From Nonomuraea rhodomycinica (GTDB taxonomy: Bacteria; Actinomycetota; Actinomycetes; Streptosporangiales; Streptosporangiaceae), in assembly GCF_013363995.1 (NCBI RefSeq), contig NZ_JABWGO010000003.1:585125-649124 (forward strand): a DNA stretch of 64,000 nucleotides, read 5' to 3'. Below are positions 51,842 to 60,907 of this stretch, in pieces (positions within the stretch are counted from its first letter, which is position 1; each line of letters opens with the position of its first letter). Both the position numbers and the translations under genes were made by a program. The notes under the pieces were generated by a model, which saw only the letters and a list, made by a program, of their open reading frames with translations, was not told where the DNA came from and searched no databases.

Positions 51842-53841
51842 GCGCCCACCGTCAGCACGCGCGAGGAGAAGGCGGCCCCGTCGCCGCGCGGGGCCGGCCC
51901 GAAGGGCTCGACGCCGAGCAGCCGCAGGTAGGCCAGCAGCGGCTGGGAGTGGCTGTGCAGGTTGGCGACCGGGTACGCCTGCATGGCGACGCCGAAGTCG
52001 GCCAGCTCCCAGGTGCGGCCGGGCCGGTCGGTCTCGGGCGCCAGGTAGGCGTCCGGGCCGGACAGGGTGCCCTCCCAGACGTCCGGGTAGGCGGCCGTGT
52101 GCGCGGCCAGCGTCATCCGGCGCCACCAGCGCCAGCCCAGCTCGGGCACGTGCCGGGCGGCGGCCCAGACGAGGGTCATGTTGATCGCGTACCAGATCGT
52201 GCCGATGCCGCCGGGGCCGTACTTGTCGCGGATCGGCCAGCGCAGCCGGGCGCCCAGCGGCGAGTCCGCGGCGGCGGTGGCCTCGATCGTGCGCAGCAGC
52301 TCCTCCGCCCGGTCCGGCGGGGCGGCGCCGCAGAGGACGGCCCACGGCTGCACCTCCAGCCACAGGTCGGAGTCGCCGACGACCGCCCCGGGGCCGTAGG
52401 CGCGCCGGAACCACCGGCCGTTCCACTCGCCGGCCACCAGCCGGCGCAGCTCCTCGCCGAGCTTGCGGGCCTCCGCGCCGGTCGCGTGGTCGCCGAGCCG
52501 CTCGGCCAGCACCGCGTAGCGCGGCAGCACCCAGGCGGCCATGGCGGAGTTCAGCACGGACTCGCCCCGCTCGATCATCAGGTCGCGCCGGACGCCGCTC
52601 TCGGTGATGGCCAGGTCGTTCCAGTCGGCGTTGAGGATGCGCACGTGGCCGTGCTCGCCGCGCCCGACCACGTCGGCGAGGAAGCGGAACTGGCGGCGCA
52701 GGTGCTCGCCGAGCGGCGCCGGCGCCGCCCCGTGGACCGGGTGGTACGGCACCGGCTCGGCGAAGGACGCCGCGTCGCCCGTGGCGGACAGGTACTCCGC
52801 CGCCAGCCACAGGGCCCACAGGTTCTGGTCCGACGGCCGGAACAGGTCGGTCCACGGCTGCTTGTCCGGCCCGAGGGCGTAGGGCAGGTCGCCGTCCGGG
52901 CCGCCCCAGGCACACGTGTTGCGCAGCACCGACAGGGCCAGGTCGGGCTCGATGTGGACCAGCGGCAGCGCGTGCTGGAGCGGGTCGCGGGCGGCCCCGT
53001 TGAAGCCGTGGCGGAAGGAGTAGCACGAGCCCTGGTCGAGGGTGTGGCCGCCGAGCACGCCGTCGGCGCAGGCCCCGCCGGTCAGCAGGGCGGCGTGCCA
53101 CGGGATCTCGCGCTCGGCCTCGGGCGCCTGCGGCGCCGACGCGCGCGGCAGCCGGTCGCGCAGGGCGGCCAGGCTCTCCTCGAACGACGCGGCCCCGGCC
53201 GCCGCGTCCGAGGAGAGCAGGCCGTACCGGAACTCGACCAGCCGCTCGCCGCCGGCCTCCAGGTCGAGGGGGACGTCGATCCGCCCCGACGCGGTCCGGC
53301 GCGGCCCGTCCTCGCCGCCGGTGAGCAGCTCCAGCTCCAGCCCGGGATCGTCGGCCGGTTCGGCGCCGGTGATGAGCGCGACCCGGGCCGGCCGGGCCGC
53401 CCACTCCTCGGTCAGCGTCAGCCGTACGGGCTCGCCGAGCAGGTTGCGCACGCGCAGCCGGACGAGCACCCACGGCGCCTCGCCCTCGGGGCAGAGCACG
53501 GTGCGCTCCAGCGCCACCCGCTCGCCGGCCGCCCGGACGGTGGCGAACGTCGGCCCGAACGTGCGCTCCGACGTCGAGACGTCCGTCGCCAGGCCGTCCA
53601 CCCGGGTGACGCCCGCGCCCCGGGTGAGCCACAGCAGCCCCGTGTGCTCGTCGAACAGGTCGCTCAGGCCCCGGTTGTCGGCCACCAGCGTGATCCGCCG
53701 GTTGCCCAGGTGGACCATGTGCCGCCGGGTGGGCGGGTCCAGGACGGGATCCCACTCCGCGCGCGGGTCCTGTTCCTGGTCCGTCGTGTACGAGAAGGCG
53801 GGCAGCCCGTACGCGGTGGTCCACGCGCCGAACGCGCTCAT
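51838..53841 (-). CDS. GH94-like glycoside hydrolase/phosphorylase
   Basis: A 667-residue protein with an N-terminal beta-sandwich (about 1-260, including TYGLPAFSYTT and TLTEEWAARPARVALI) and an (alpha/alpha)6 barrel. The barrel shows DQGSCYSFRHGFNGAARDPLQHALPLV, RILNADWNDLAITESG and WYAINMTLVWAAARHVP. The DWND motif holds the proposed catalytic Asp of cellobiose/chitobiose phosphorylase-type enzymes (GH94), though the whole is shorter than cellobiose phosphorylase (about 800). No signal peptide is present, so it acts on imported oligosaccharide. The ATG at 53841 follows GGGAGGAG and overlaps the permease stop. Confidence 0.8.
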   Translation of the reverse strand: MSAFGAWTTAYGLPAFSYTTDQEQDPRAEWDPVLDPPTRRHMVHLGNRRITLVADNRGLSDLFDEHTGLLWLTRGAGVTRVDGLATDVSTSERTFGPTFATVRAAGERVALERTVLCPEGEAPWVLVRLRVRNLLGEPVRLTLTEEWAARPARVALITGAEPADDPGLELELLTGGEDGPRRTASGRIDVPLDLEAGGERLVEFRYGLLSSDAAAGAASFEESLAALRDRLPRASAPQAPEAEREIPWHAALLTGGACADGVLGGHTLDQGSCYSFRHGFNGAARDPLQHALPLVHIEPDLALSVLRNTCAWGGPDGDLPYALGPDKQPWTDLFRPSDQNLWALWLAAEYLSATGDAASFAEPVPYHPVHGAAPAPLGEHLRRQFRFLADVVGRGEHGHVRILNADWNDLAITESGVRRDLMIERGESVLNSAMAAWVLPRYAVLAERLGDHATGAEARKLGEELRRLVAGEWNGRWFRRAYGPGAVVGDSDLWLEVQPWAVLCGAAPPDRAEELLRTIEATAAADSPLGARLRWPIRDKYGPGGIGTIWYAINMTLVWAAARHVPELGWRWWRRMTLAAHTAAYPDVWEGTLSGPDAYLAPETDRPGRTWELADFGVAMQAYPVANLHSHSQPLLAYLRLLGVEPFGPAPRGDGAAFSSRVLTVGA

Positions 53842-54656
53842 TTCTTGACTCCTCCCAGGGTCAGCCCGGCGACGTAGTAGCGCTGCAGGACGAACATGAG
53901 CGCCAGCGGCGGCACGGCCGTGACCAGCGCGGCGGTGCCGACGAGACCGGCGCTGAAGTCGTACTCCGTCTGGAGCTGCGACAGGCCCACGGGCAGCGGC
54001 CACAGGCCGGGCTTGTTGGCCACGACGAGCGGCCAGAGCAGGTTGTCCCACTGCGCGAGGAACTGCAGCAGGAAGAGCGTCAGCAGCGCCGGCCGCAGCA
54101 GCGGCACCGCGACGCGCAGGAAGATGCGCAGCTCGCCCGCGCCGTCCACGCGCGCCGACAGCAGCAGCTCGCGCGGCAGCGAGAGCGCGAACTGGCGGAC
54201 CAGGAACACGCCGAACGCGCTCACCGCGAACGGCACGATCATCCCCTGGAACGTGTCGATCCAGCCGAGCTGCCGGACGACCAGGTACATCGGCACGAGC
54301 ACCACGATCGGCGACAGCGACAAGGTGCCCACGACGACCGCGAACAGCACGCGCCGGCCGGGGAAGGCGAGCTGCGCCAGCGCGTACCCGGCCGCCCCCG
54401 ACAGGACCACCTCCAGGACGGCGACCCCGAGCGACAGGATCACGCTGTTGCGCAGGTAGAGCGGGAAGTCGCCCTGACCGAACAGCCGCGTCAGGTGCTC
54501 GCCGAAGCGGGCGGCGTCGAAGCCGAGCCCGCCGAGGTCGGTCGCGTCGGAGGCGGACGCGACGGCCACCATCGCGTACACCGGCAGCAGCATGACCGCC
54601 ACCACCAGCGACAGCAGCGTGCCCCGCAGCACGCCCCCCACTCGTGACGGTCTCAT
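53838..54656 (-). CDS. Sugar ABC transporter permease, MalG type
   Basis: A 272-residue membrane protein with six predicted helices. The EAA loop reads LLLSARVDGAGELRIFLRVAVPLL. It pairs with the MalF-type permease whose gene overlaps it by 4 bp. As in the first sugar cluster, there is no ATPase gene. Confidence 0.92.
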   Translation of the reverse strand: MRPSRVGGVLRGTLLSLVVAVMLLPVYAMVAVASASDATDLGGLGFDAARFGEHLTRLFGQGDFPLYLRNSVILSLGVAVLEVVLSGAAGYALAQLAFPGRRVLFAVVVGTLSLSPIVVLVPMYLVVRQLGWIDTFQGMIVPFAVSAFGVFLVRQFALSLPRELLLSARVDGAGELRIFLRVAVPLLRPALLTLFLLQFLAQWDNLLWPLVVANKPGLWPLPVGLSQLQTEYDFSAGLVGTAALVTAVPPLALMFVLQRYYVAGLTLGGVKK

Positions 54657-55570
54657 CCGTCCTCGCCTCCCCTGAGCACGCCGAACTGGACGAGCGACAG
54701 CGCGAGCATGGCCAGGAGCAGCACCATGGCGATCGCCGAGGCGTACCCCATGCGCTCGAAGCCGAAGCCGGTCGCCCACAGGTAGAGCGGCAGCACCTCG
54801 GTGGCGCCCGCCGGCCCGCCCTTGGTCAGCAGGAACGCCGGCACGAACGACTGCATCGCCCCGATCACCGCGATGACCAGCACGAACAGCAGCGTGCGGC
54901 GCAACAGCGGCAGCGTGATGCGGGCGAAGATCCGCAGCGGCCCGGCGCCGTCGATCGCGGCCGCCTCGAACACGCCGGACGGCAGCCCCTGCAACCCGGC
55001 GGTCAGGATGATCACGAACAGCCCGAGGTGCTTCCACGTCGTCATGATCACCAGCGCCCAGAGGGCGAGCCGCTCGTCGGTCAGCCACGGCAGCGGCCCG
55101 CCGCCCACCAGCCCGATCAGCGTGTTGGCCAGGCCCTCGTCCGCGAAGATCGCCGACCACACCATCGAGGTGGCCACCAGCGGCATCGCCGCCGGGACCA
55201 TGACCAGCGCGCGCAGCACGCCGTTGAGCCGGCCCGGACGGCTCAGCGGGACCGCGATCGCCAGCGCCAGCACGATCGACGGGACCACCGAGGCGAGCGT
55301 GTAGAGGGCGGTCACCTGGGCCGAGTTCCAGAAGCCGGGGTCGCCGAGCAGCCGGCGGTAGTTGTCCAGGCCGGTCCACGCGGGCACGCCGGCCAGCTCG
55401 TAGTCGGTGAAGCTGAGCCAGACCGCGCCGGCGAACGGTACGACCCAGAAGAGCAGGAAGTACACCGCCGCGGGCAGCGCCAGCAGGCTCCCGGCGCGCG
55501 CCTCGGCCCACCGCTGCCCCCGGCCCGAGACCGTCGTGGCCGGCCCGGCCAGCCGGACGGTGAGGGTCAC
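54653..55570 (-). CDS. Sugar ABC transporter permease, MalF type
   Basis: A 305-residue permease. The first helix spans about 28-50 (LLALPAAVYFLLFWVVPFAGAVWLSF), and the EAA loop is FEAAAIDGAGPLRIFARITLPLL. The GTG at 55570 overlaps the binding-protein stop as GTGA. It forms the channel with the MalG-type subunit. Confidence 0.92.
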   Translation of the reverse strand: MTLTVRLAGPATTVSGRGQRWAEARAGSLLALPAAVYFLLFWVVPFAGAVWLSFTDYELAGVPAWTGLDNYRRLLGDPGFWNSAQVTALYTLASVVPSIVLALAIAVPLSRPGRLNGVLRALVMVPAAMPLVATSMVWSAIFADEGLANTLIGLVGGGPLPWLTDERLALWALVIMTTWKHLGLFVIILTAGLQGLPSGVFEAAAIDGAGPLRIFARITLPLLRRTLLFVLVIAVIGAMQSFVPAFLLTKGGPAGATEVLPLYLWATGFGFERMGYASAIAMVLLLAMLALSLVQFGVLRGGEDG

Positions 55571-56856
55571 AGCGCGATCCGCATCGCCTGGTCGAAGTCC
55601 GCGGCGGCCCGCTCGGGCGTCTTCTTGCCGAAGGCCACCGCGTCGCCGGCGTCGGTCAGCGCCTTGGCCATCTCCTGCCACACCGGCGTGCGCGGGCCGA
55701 AGTCGGCGTGCGGGGCGGAGGCCGCCATGATCTCCATCGCCTTGGCGTCCGCGCCGGGCAGCTTCTCCCAGCCCTTGACCGGGGTGAGCAGGCTCGCGTC
55801 CTTGAGCTGCCGGGCCGCGACGTCCTCACGCTGGAGGTAGTCGATGAAGTGCCAGGCGGTGTACGGCAGCTTCGACTCCTCGGCCACGGCCCAGCCCCAG
55901 GTGTAGGCGGGGGCGACGGGCTGCCCGCCGTCCCAGTGCGGCAGCGGCGCGATGTCGAAGGACCTGCCGAAGACGAGCTGCTTGTTCAGCGCCGGGAACA
56001 GGTCCATGGCGAACAGCCCGGAGACCACCATCGCCGCCTGGCCGGTGGCGAACAGCCCGAAGCCCGACAGCGGGTTGGACAGCTTCGCCTCGCCCACGCT
56101 GCCGTAGTAGCGCAGCGCCTCCACGCCGGCGTCGGAGGCGAGCGTGGCGGTGCCCGCGTCGGCGCTGAGGATCCCGCCGCCCTTGCCGCGCACCAGCGCG
56201 AGCAGCTGCATCAGCGTCCACTGCGGGTTGCCCAGGATCCACTGCAGGCCGACCTTCTTGCCGTCGGCCGAGGTGAGCCGCTTGCTGTACTCGGCGACCT
56301 CCTCCCACGTGGCGGGCGGTTTGTCCGGGTCGAGCCCGGCCTCGGCGAACCTGTCCCTGCGGTAGTAGAGGCAGCAGATCGTGTAGTCGACGGGGACGCC
56401 GTAGAGCCGGCCCTGGTAGGAGAGGGAGGAGATGGCGTTCTGGTCGTACTGGGCGACCAGCGCCTTCTCGTCGGGCACGCCCATGGCCTTGGGGATGATC
56501 GGGGCCAGGCGGCCCTTGCGGGCGTGGCCGGCGATCGTCCAGCCGCCGATCTTGAACAGGTCGGGGGGCGCGTCGCCCGCGAAGGCGGTCAGGAGCTTGG
56601 CGTCGAGCTTGTCGACCGGCACGTACAGCGGGGTGACGTCGACGCCGCCGAACTCCTGGACGTAGCTGTGCAGCAGCTTGGTGAACACCGCGTCGTACGC
56701 CTTGGTCTGGTGCAGCCAGACCGACAGCTTGCCCCGCGGGACGCCGTCGGCCGGCACCGCCGCCTCCGGTTCGGAGCCGCCGCACGCGGACAGGAGGCCG
56801 GAGGCCGTGGTCAGCGCGGCCGCCGCGAGCAGGCGGCGCCGGGTCAACAGGGTCAT
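55567..56856 (-). CDS. Sugar ABC transporter substrate-binding lipoprotein
   Basis: A 429-residue binding protein. The signal MTLLTRRRLLAAAALTTASGLLSAC carries both a twin-arginine-like RRR and a lipobox (LLSAC), so it may be a Tat-exported lipoprotein. The mature part has KLSVWLHQTKAYD, LYGVPVDYTICCLYYRRD and AGLDPDKPPATWEEV, all typical of CUT1 binding proteins. The ATG at 56856 follows GGAGG. It is the first structural gene of the operon, 70 bp after the GntR gene, with a hairpin in between. Confidence 0.92.
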   Translation of the reverse strand: MTLLTRRRLLAAAALTTASGLLSACGGSEPEAAVPADGVPRGKLSVWLHQTKAYDAVFTKLLHSYVQEFGGVDVTPLYVPVDKLDAKLLTAFAGDAPPDLFKIGGWTIAGHARKGRLAPIIPKAMGVPDEKALVAQYDQNAISSLSYQGRLYGVPVDYTICCLYYRRDRFAEAGLDPDKPPATWEEVAEYSKRLTSADGKKVGLQWILGNPQWTLMQLLALVRGKGGGILSADAGTATLASDAGVEALRYYGSVGEAKLSNPLSGFGLFATGQAAMVVSGLFAMDLFPALNKQLVFGRSFDIAPLPHWDGGQPVAPAYTWGWAVAEESKLPYTAWHFIDYLQREDVAARQLKDASLLTPVKGWEKLPGADAKAMEIMAASAPHADFGPRTPVWQEMAKALTDAGDAVAFGKKTPERAAADFDQAMRIAL

Positions 56857-56881
56857 GCTCAACCTCCGGAAGGCAGCGCTT

Positions 56882-56900
56882 CGCCGCCGGTGCGGCGGCG
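56882..56900 (-). terminator. Hairpin between GntR gene and transport operon
   Basis: CGCCGCC-GGTGC-GGCGGCG, a seven-pair G+C stem lying between the regulator and binding-protein genes. It may reduce read-through or act in the leader of the operon. Confidence 0.5.
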
Positions 56901-56925
56901 CCGCACCGGGATCCGGCGAGGGGGG

Positions 56926-57693
56926 TTACTGGCCCATCAGGGCGTTGTTGGCGTCGTTGAGCTCCACGGAGAACACGGCGACATCGCCGCGGGCGTGGCG
57001 GATGGTGTACTCGAGCGCGACCGCGCTCTCGGTGCTGGTGCTGCGGGAGGTGACCAGCAGGGCCGCGGCGATCGGCACGCGCAGCAGCTCGGCGAGCCGG
57101 TAGTCGGCGTTGACCGCGCCGATCGTCTCCCGGCCGCTGGCCGGGGTCAGGCCGTACTTCATGCGCAGCAGGTCGTACAGCGAGCCGGTCAGGTCCTCGT
57201 CGAGGATGTCCGGCACCAGGTCGGCGGGCAGATGGGCGCTCTCCACCATGCAGGGGGCGCCGTCGAGCAGCCGCAGTCGCTCGATGAAGACGACCTCCTG
57301 CGACTCGCTCAGGCCGAGCGCGACGCCGACGTCGGTGCCCGCCGGCTGGCGGTGCGCCCTGAGCACGCGGGTCGTGGGCCTGCGCCCGAGCCGCGCCATC
57401 GTCTCGGTGAAACCGGCCGGGCGCGCGCCCAGTTCGGGGGCCACGGCCATCGGGGCCGTGTAGGTGCCGCTGCCCTGCCGGGCCACGAGCAGCCCCTCCT
57501 GGACGAGGTCGCCGATCGCCCGGCGGGCCGTGGCCCTGCTCACGCCCGCGTAGACCATGAGGTCCTTCTCGGCCGGGATCAGGGTGTCGGGCTCGCAGTC
57601 GCGGATGACGGCCCGCAGCCGCTCGCGCAGCTGGTAGTAGAGCGGCACAGCGGCTGACGGGTCGAGGGCCAGCCGGCGTTCCCAGTCGGTCAT
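56926..57693 (-). CDS. GntR/HutC family transcriptional regulator
   Basis: About 255 residues. PLYYQLRERLRAVIRDCEPDTLIPAEKDLMVYAGVSRATARRAIGDLVQEGLLVARQGSGTY is the winged helix of GntR proteins. The C-terminal UTRA sensor domain has GLSESQEVVFIERLRLLDGAPCMVES and ALEYTIRHARGD. It probably senses a phosphorylated sugar and controls the downstream operon. Of three close ATGs (57708, 57702, 57693), the last has GAGG at a usable distance. A palindrome lies just upstream. Confidence 0.88.
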   Translation of the reverse strand: MTDWERRLALDPSAAVPLYYQLRERLRAVIRDCEPDTLIPAEKDLMVYAGVSRATARRAIGDLVQEGLLVARQGSGTYTAPMAVAPELGARPAGFTETMARLGRRPTTRVLRAHRQPAGTDVGVALGLSESQEVVFIERLRLLDGAPCMVESAHLPADLVPDILDEDLTGSLYDLLRMKYGLTPASGRETIGAVNADYRLAELLRVPIAAALLVTSRSTSTESAVALEYTIRHARGDVAVFSVELNDANNALMGQ

Positions 57694-57710
57694 GTCGTCC
57701 ATCCTCATTT

Positions 57711-57727
57711 GTACGGACGACCGTATC
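57711..57727. promoter_or_regulatory. Palindrome at the GntR promoter
   Basis: GTACGG-ACGA-CCGTATC, with perfect TACGG/CCGTA arms, 18 bp upstream of the chosen GntR start. Likely the autoregulatory operator; the ACGG/CCGT core recalls the operators of the first sugar cluster but the spacing differs. Confidence 0.6.
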
Positions 57728-57773
57728 TTTTCCGCCGGGGCGGGTCGTGTCAACAGCCGATCCCCGCGGCGGG

Positions 57774-58820
57774 CTACGGCCGGACTTCGTAGACGAGGTT
57801 GAAGGGCGTCTGCGCGGCCCGCCGGAACCGGGTGAAGCCCGCCTCGCGGGTCAGCTCGCGCATCCGCGCCTCGCCCGCCTGCGCGCCCAGCGCGTACCCG
57901 CCCGGCTGGGACAGGGCGTTGGGCACGCAGAGGAACGTGGACGCGCTGTAGTACAGCCGCCCCACCGGGGTGAAGTTGTCCTCCACCGCGTCGCCGGCGT
58001 ACGGCTCGACCAGCAGCCACGTGCCGTCCGCGGCCAGCGCCTCCCGCACCCGCCGGGCCGCTCCCAGGGGGTCGCCCATGTCGTGCAGGCAGTCGAACAT
58101 CGTCACCAGGTCGTAGTCGGCGCCGGTGAAGGTGTGCGCCGTGGCCACCTCGAAGTCGACGCGGTCGTCCACCCCGGCCTCCGCGGCGCGCTCGCGGGCC
58201 AGCTCGATGGACTCGGGGTGGTAGTCGGAGCCGGCGACGGTGGTGCGCGGGTAGGACTGCGCGAGGAGGATCGAGGAGGACCCGAGGCCGCAGCCGACGT
58301 CCGCGACCAGGGCCCCCGCCTGCAGCTTCTCCTCGGTCCCGGCCAGCGCCGGGATCCAGCTCGACACCAGGGCCGCCACGTAGGCGGGCCGGTAGAACGC
58401 GTCGCACCCGACGAAGACGTCCTGCGCGTGCTCGTGCCAGCCGAAGCCCGCGCCCGTGCGGAACGCCTCGGTGATGTCCGGCTCGGCGCGCAGCATGCCG
58501 AGCGCGATGAGGTACGCGGCCGGCAGGTTCGGCCCCGCCGGGTCGGCCAGGCAGAACGCCTGCTCCTCCGACAGCGAGAACCGGCCCGTGCCCGGGTCGT
58601 AGGAGAGGTACCCCCCGGCGGCCTGGCCGCTCAGCCACTCGGTGAGGTAGCGCGGGTGGCACCCGGTGCGCCCGGCGAACTCCTCGGGGGTCGCGGGCCC
58701 CTCGGCGAGCGCGCGATACAGGCCCAGCCGGTGGCCGATCACGACCGAGCCCGCCGCCTGGGTCGCCCCCAGGTCGCTCACGACCCTGCCCAGGAACTCC
58801 GTCACCTTGTCGTCGTCCAT
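57774..58820 (-). CDS. SAM-dependent methyltransferase with N-terminal winged helix
   Basis: A 348-residue class I methyltransferase. Residues 20-75 form a dimerisation/winged-helix segment (GHRLGLYRALAEGPATPEEFAGRTGCHPRYLTEWL) as in small-molecule O-methyltransferases. VADVGCGLGSSSILLAQSYPRTTVAGSDYHPESI is the SAM-binding motif I and acidic loop, and MFDCLHDMGDPLGAARRVRE is motif IV. The substrate is unknown. GGGGAGGAGG lies about ten bases before the ATG. Confidence 0.87.
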   Translation of the reverse strand: MDDDKVTEFLGRVVSDLGATQAAGSVVIGHRLGLYRALAEGPATPEEFAGRTGCHPRYLTEWLSGQAAGGYLSYDPGTGRFSLSEEQAFCLADPAGPNLPAAYLIALGMLRAEPDITEAFRTGAGFGWHEHAQDVFVGCDAFYRPAYVAALVSSWIPALAGTEEKLQAGALVADVGCGLGSSSILLAQSYPRTTVAGSDYHPESIELARERAAEAGVDDRVDFEVATAHTFTGADYDLVTMFDCLHDMGDPLGAARRVREALAADGTWLLVEPYAGDAVEDNFTPVGRLYYSASTFLCVPNALSQPGGYALGAQAGEARMRELTREAGFTRFRRAAQTPFNLVYEVRP

Positions 58821-58885
58821 CGCGGATGGCCTCCTCCCCGCCAGAGGGTCCTGACACGGGGGAGTTTGCCCTGGTCACACGGTTG

Positions 58886-59395
58886 TTATCCGCGTTGCGG
58901 GGGTTTGGCCGGGCTTCGGCCGGGCTTCGGCCGGGCGCGCAGGCGTTCCATCTGGACCTGGCTGAGGTCGTGCGCCCGGCGCATGTGCCGGGTGATCACC
59001 TCCAGCTCCTCCTCGGTGTGCTCGTCGTAGAGCGCCTGCCAGGAGGTGCCCAGGTCGTCCCAGAGCGCGCTGACGTGGGTGAGGCGCTCGGTGACCGGGG
59101 CGACGAGGACCCGGCGCCGGTCCTGCCGGTCGGGTGTGCGGGCCACGTAGCCGCCGCGTTCGAGCCGGTCGACCAGGCGGGTCGCCGAGCCCGTGGTCAG
59201 GCCGGTCAGCTCGGCGATCTGCTTGACCGTGAGCGGCTCGGGCGCGGCCGTCAGCAGGCTCAGGCACTGCACGTCGGTCGGGTGCAGCCCGAGGTGGTCG
59301 GCGACGGCCTGGTTGAACAGCACGTACGCCGCCATGTAGCGGCGCGACGCCATGGCCAGCTCCTCGTACAGCCGTTCCCGGCGCGGGTCCGTCAT
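58886..59395 (-). CDS. MarR family transcriptional regulator
   Basis: A 169-residue protein. HLGLHPTDVQCLSLLTAAPEPLTVKQIAELTGLTTGSATRLVDRLERGGYVARTPDRQDRRRVLV is the complete MarR winged helix. The C terminus has a Pro/Lys/Arg-rich tail. It is divergent from an NmrA-like oxidoreductase gene, with a large perfect palindrome in between, and is expected to repress both until an inducer binds. The ribosome site is weak. Confidence 0.9.
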   Translation of the reverse strand: MTDPRRERLYEELAMASRRYMAAYVLFNQAVADHLGLHPTDVQCLSLLTAAPEPLTVKQIAELTGLTTGSATRLVDRLERGGYVARTPDRQDRRRVLVAPVTERLTHVSALWDDLGTSWQALYDEHTEEELEVITRHMRRAHDLSQVQMERLRARPKPGRSPAKPPQRG

Positions 59396-59445
59396 CGCGA
59401 TCACCGTCCAAATAGCTGTGCGACGCAGCGATTCGCATGCTAATC

Positions 59446-59478
59446 TGCTGCACGGCGCAACTAATGCGCCGTGCAGCA
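59446..59478. promoter_or_regulatory. Large perfect palindrome in a MarR/oxidoreductase divergent promoter
   Basis: Two perfect 14-bp arms (TGCTGCACGGCGCA and complement) flank ACTAA. It lies 51 bp from the MarR start and 24 bp from the oxidoreductase start. It is the likely MarR operator. Confidence 0.85.
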
Positions 59479-59501
59479 ATTCTACCAACCTGGAGACCCT
59501 C

Positions 59502-60389
59502 ATGCTCACCGTCGCCGTCACCGGCGCCACCGGCGCCCAGGGCGGGGCCACCGCCCGCGCCCTGCTCGACAGCGGCCACCGGGTGCGCGCGCTCACCCGC
59601 GACCCCGGCTCGCCCGCCGCCGAGGCGCTCAAGGCCCTCGGCGCCGACGTCCGCCGCGCCGGCTTCGACGACCGCGCCTCCCTCGACGCCGCGCTCGCGG
59701 GGGCCGACGCGCTGTTCGCGGTCACCACGCCGTTCGGCACCGACGTCGCCACCGAGGTCCGGCAGGGCAAGGCCCTCGTCGACGCCGCGGCGGCGGCCCG
59801 CCTCGGGCACGTCGTGCTCACCTCCGCCGCCCACGCCGACCGCGACACCGGTGTCCCGCACTACGAGAGCAAGCGGCTCGTCGAACGGCACCTGCGCGAC
59901 TCCGGCGTGCCGTGGACGGTGATCGCGCCGGCCGCGTTCATGGACAACTACGCGAGCGGCTGGACCCTCGACGGGCTGCGCGAGGGCACGTTCGCCTGGC
60001 CGATGCCCGCCGACCGGCCGCTCGCGCTCATCCCCGCCGCCGACATCGGCGCGTTCGCCGCGCTGGTCCTCCGGCGCCGCGGCGAGTTCACCGGCCGCCG
60101 CGTCGACATCGCCTCCGACGAGCGCACGCCGGGCCAGATGGCCGAGATCCTCGCCGCCGCCGTCGGCGCCCCGATCGTCCACCGGGAGGTGCCTCTCGCG
60201 TACGTCAGGCAGCGCTCGGACGACCTGGCGGCCATGTTCGCGTACTTCACCGAGGTGGGCCTCGACGTGGACGTCGCCGGGCTGCGCCGCGACCACCCGG
60301 AGGTCGGCTGGCACGGCTTCGCCGACTGGGCGGCCGCCCAGGACTGGCCCGCCCTCCTGTCGTCCCCGCCCGCGGTCTCCCGCCACTGA
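59502..60389 (+). CDS. NmrA-like NAD(P)-binding protein
   Basis: A 295-residue atypical SDR. VAVTGATGAQGGATARALLDSGHRVRALTRD is the Gly-rich cofactor loop followed by the Arg that marks NADPH preference. The region after it lacks a Tyr-x-x-x-Lys dyad but has VPHYESKRLVERHL. The relatives include NmrA, azoreductase-like and quinone reductase (QOR2-like) proteins. The ATG at 59502 follows TGGAGACC. Divergence from MarR suggests a response to quinones or other electrophiles. Confidence 0.85.
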   Translation: MLTVAVTGATGAQGGATARALLDSGHRVRALTRDPGSPAAEALKALGADVRRAGFDDRASLDAALAGADALFAVTTPFGTDVATEVRQGKALVDAAAAARLGHVVLTSAAHADRDTGVPHYESKRLVERHLRDSGVPWTVIAPAAFMDNYASGWTLDGLREGTFAWPMPADRPLALIPAADIGAFAALVLRRRGEFTGRRVDIASDERTPGQMAEILAAAVGAPIVHREVPLAYVRQRSDDLAAMFAYFTEVGLDVDVAGLRRDHPEVGWHGFADWAAAQDWPALLSSPPAVSRH

Positions 60390-60418
60390 GTCCCCCGCCA
60401 CTGAACGGAGCACCCTCC

Positions 60419-60907
60419 ATGAAACCGATCGGCTACTGGCTCAACCGCGCCGACCAGGCCCTCACCCGCCACATGAACGGCATGCTGGCGGAGTTCGGCC
60501 TGACCCGGCTCGCCTGGCAGGTGCTGAACGTCGTCCACGACGGCTCGCGGGCCACCGGGGTCGTCGGGAACGGTTCGCCGGCCGCCGGTGACGTCCACGA
60601 CGCGCCCGGCGTCACCGACGACGAGGTCCTGTCGGTGCTCGCCGCCAACGGCGACGCCCCCGCGCTGGCCGCCGCGATCGACGCCGTGCTGGCCGGCGGC
60701 TGGGCGGCCCGCCCCGCGCCCGGCCGGCTCGCCCTCACCCCCGACGGCGCCGCGCGCCTGGCCCGGGTCGCCGAGCGGGTCGGCGCGTTCCGCGAGCTGT
60801 CCATGACGGGCATCTCGCCCGGCGAGTACCGCACGGCCGTCAGCGTCCTCGAACGCATGACGGCCAACCTCGAACCGGCCCGCGACCCGCACGTCGCCAC
60901 GCCGTGA
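60419..60907 (+). CDS. MarR-like winged-helix protein
   Basis: A 162-residue protein. The start MKPIGYWLNRADQALTRHMNGMLAEFGLTRLAWQVLNVVH fits the first helices of a MarR dimer. The middle is enlarged by a Gly/Asp-rich loop (about 42-66) and the wing is recognisable as LALTPDGAARLARVAERVGAFRE. It follows the NmrA-like gene by 29 bp and is probably co-transcribed. CGGAGC lies upstream of the ATG. Confidence 0.72.
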   Translation: MKPIGYWLNRADQALTRHMNGMLAEFGLTRLAWQVLNVVHDGSRATGVVGNGSPAAGDVHDAPGVTDDEVLSVLAANGDAPALAAAIDAVLAGGWAARPAPGRLALTPDGAARLARVAERVGAFRELSMTGISPGEYRTAVSVLERMTANLEPARDPHVATP

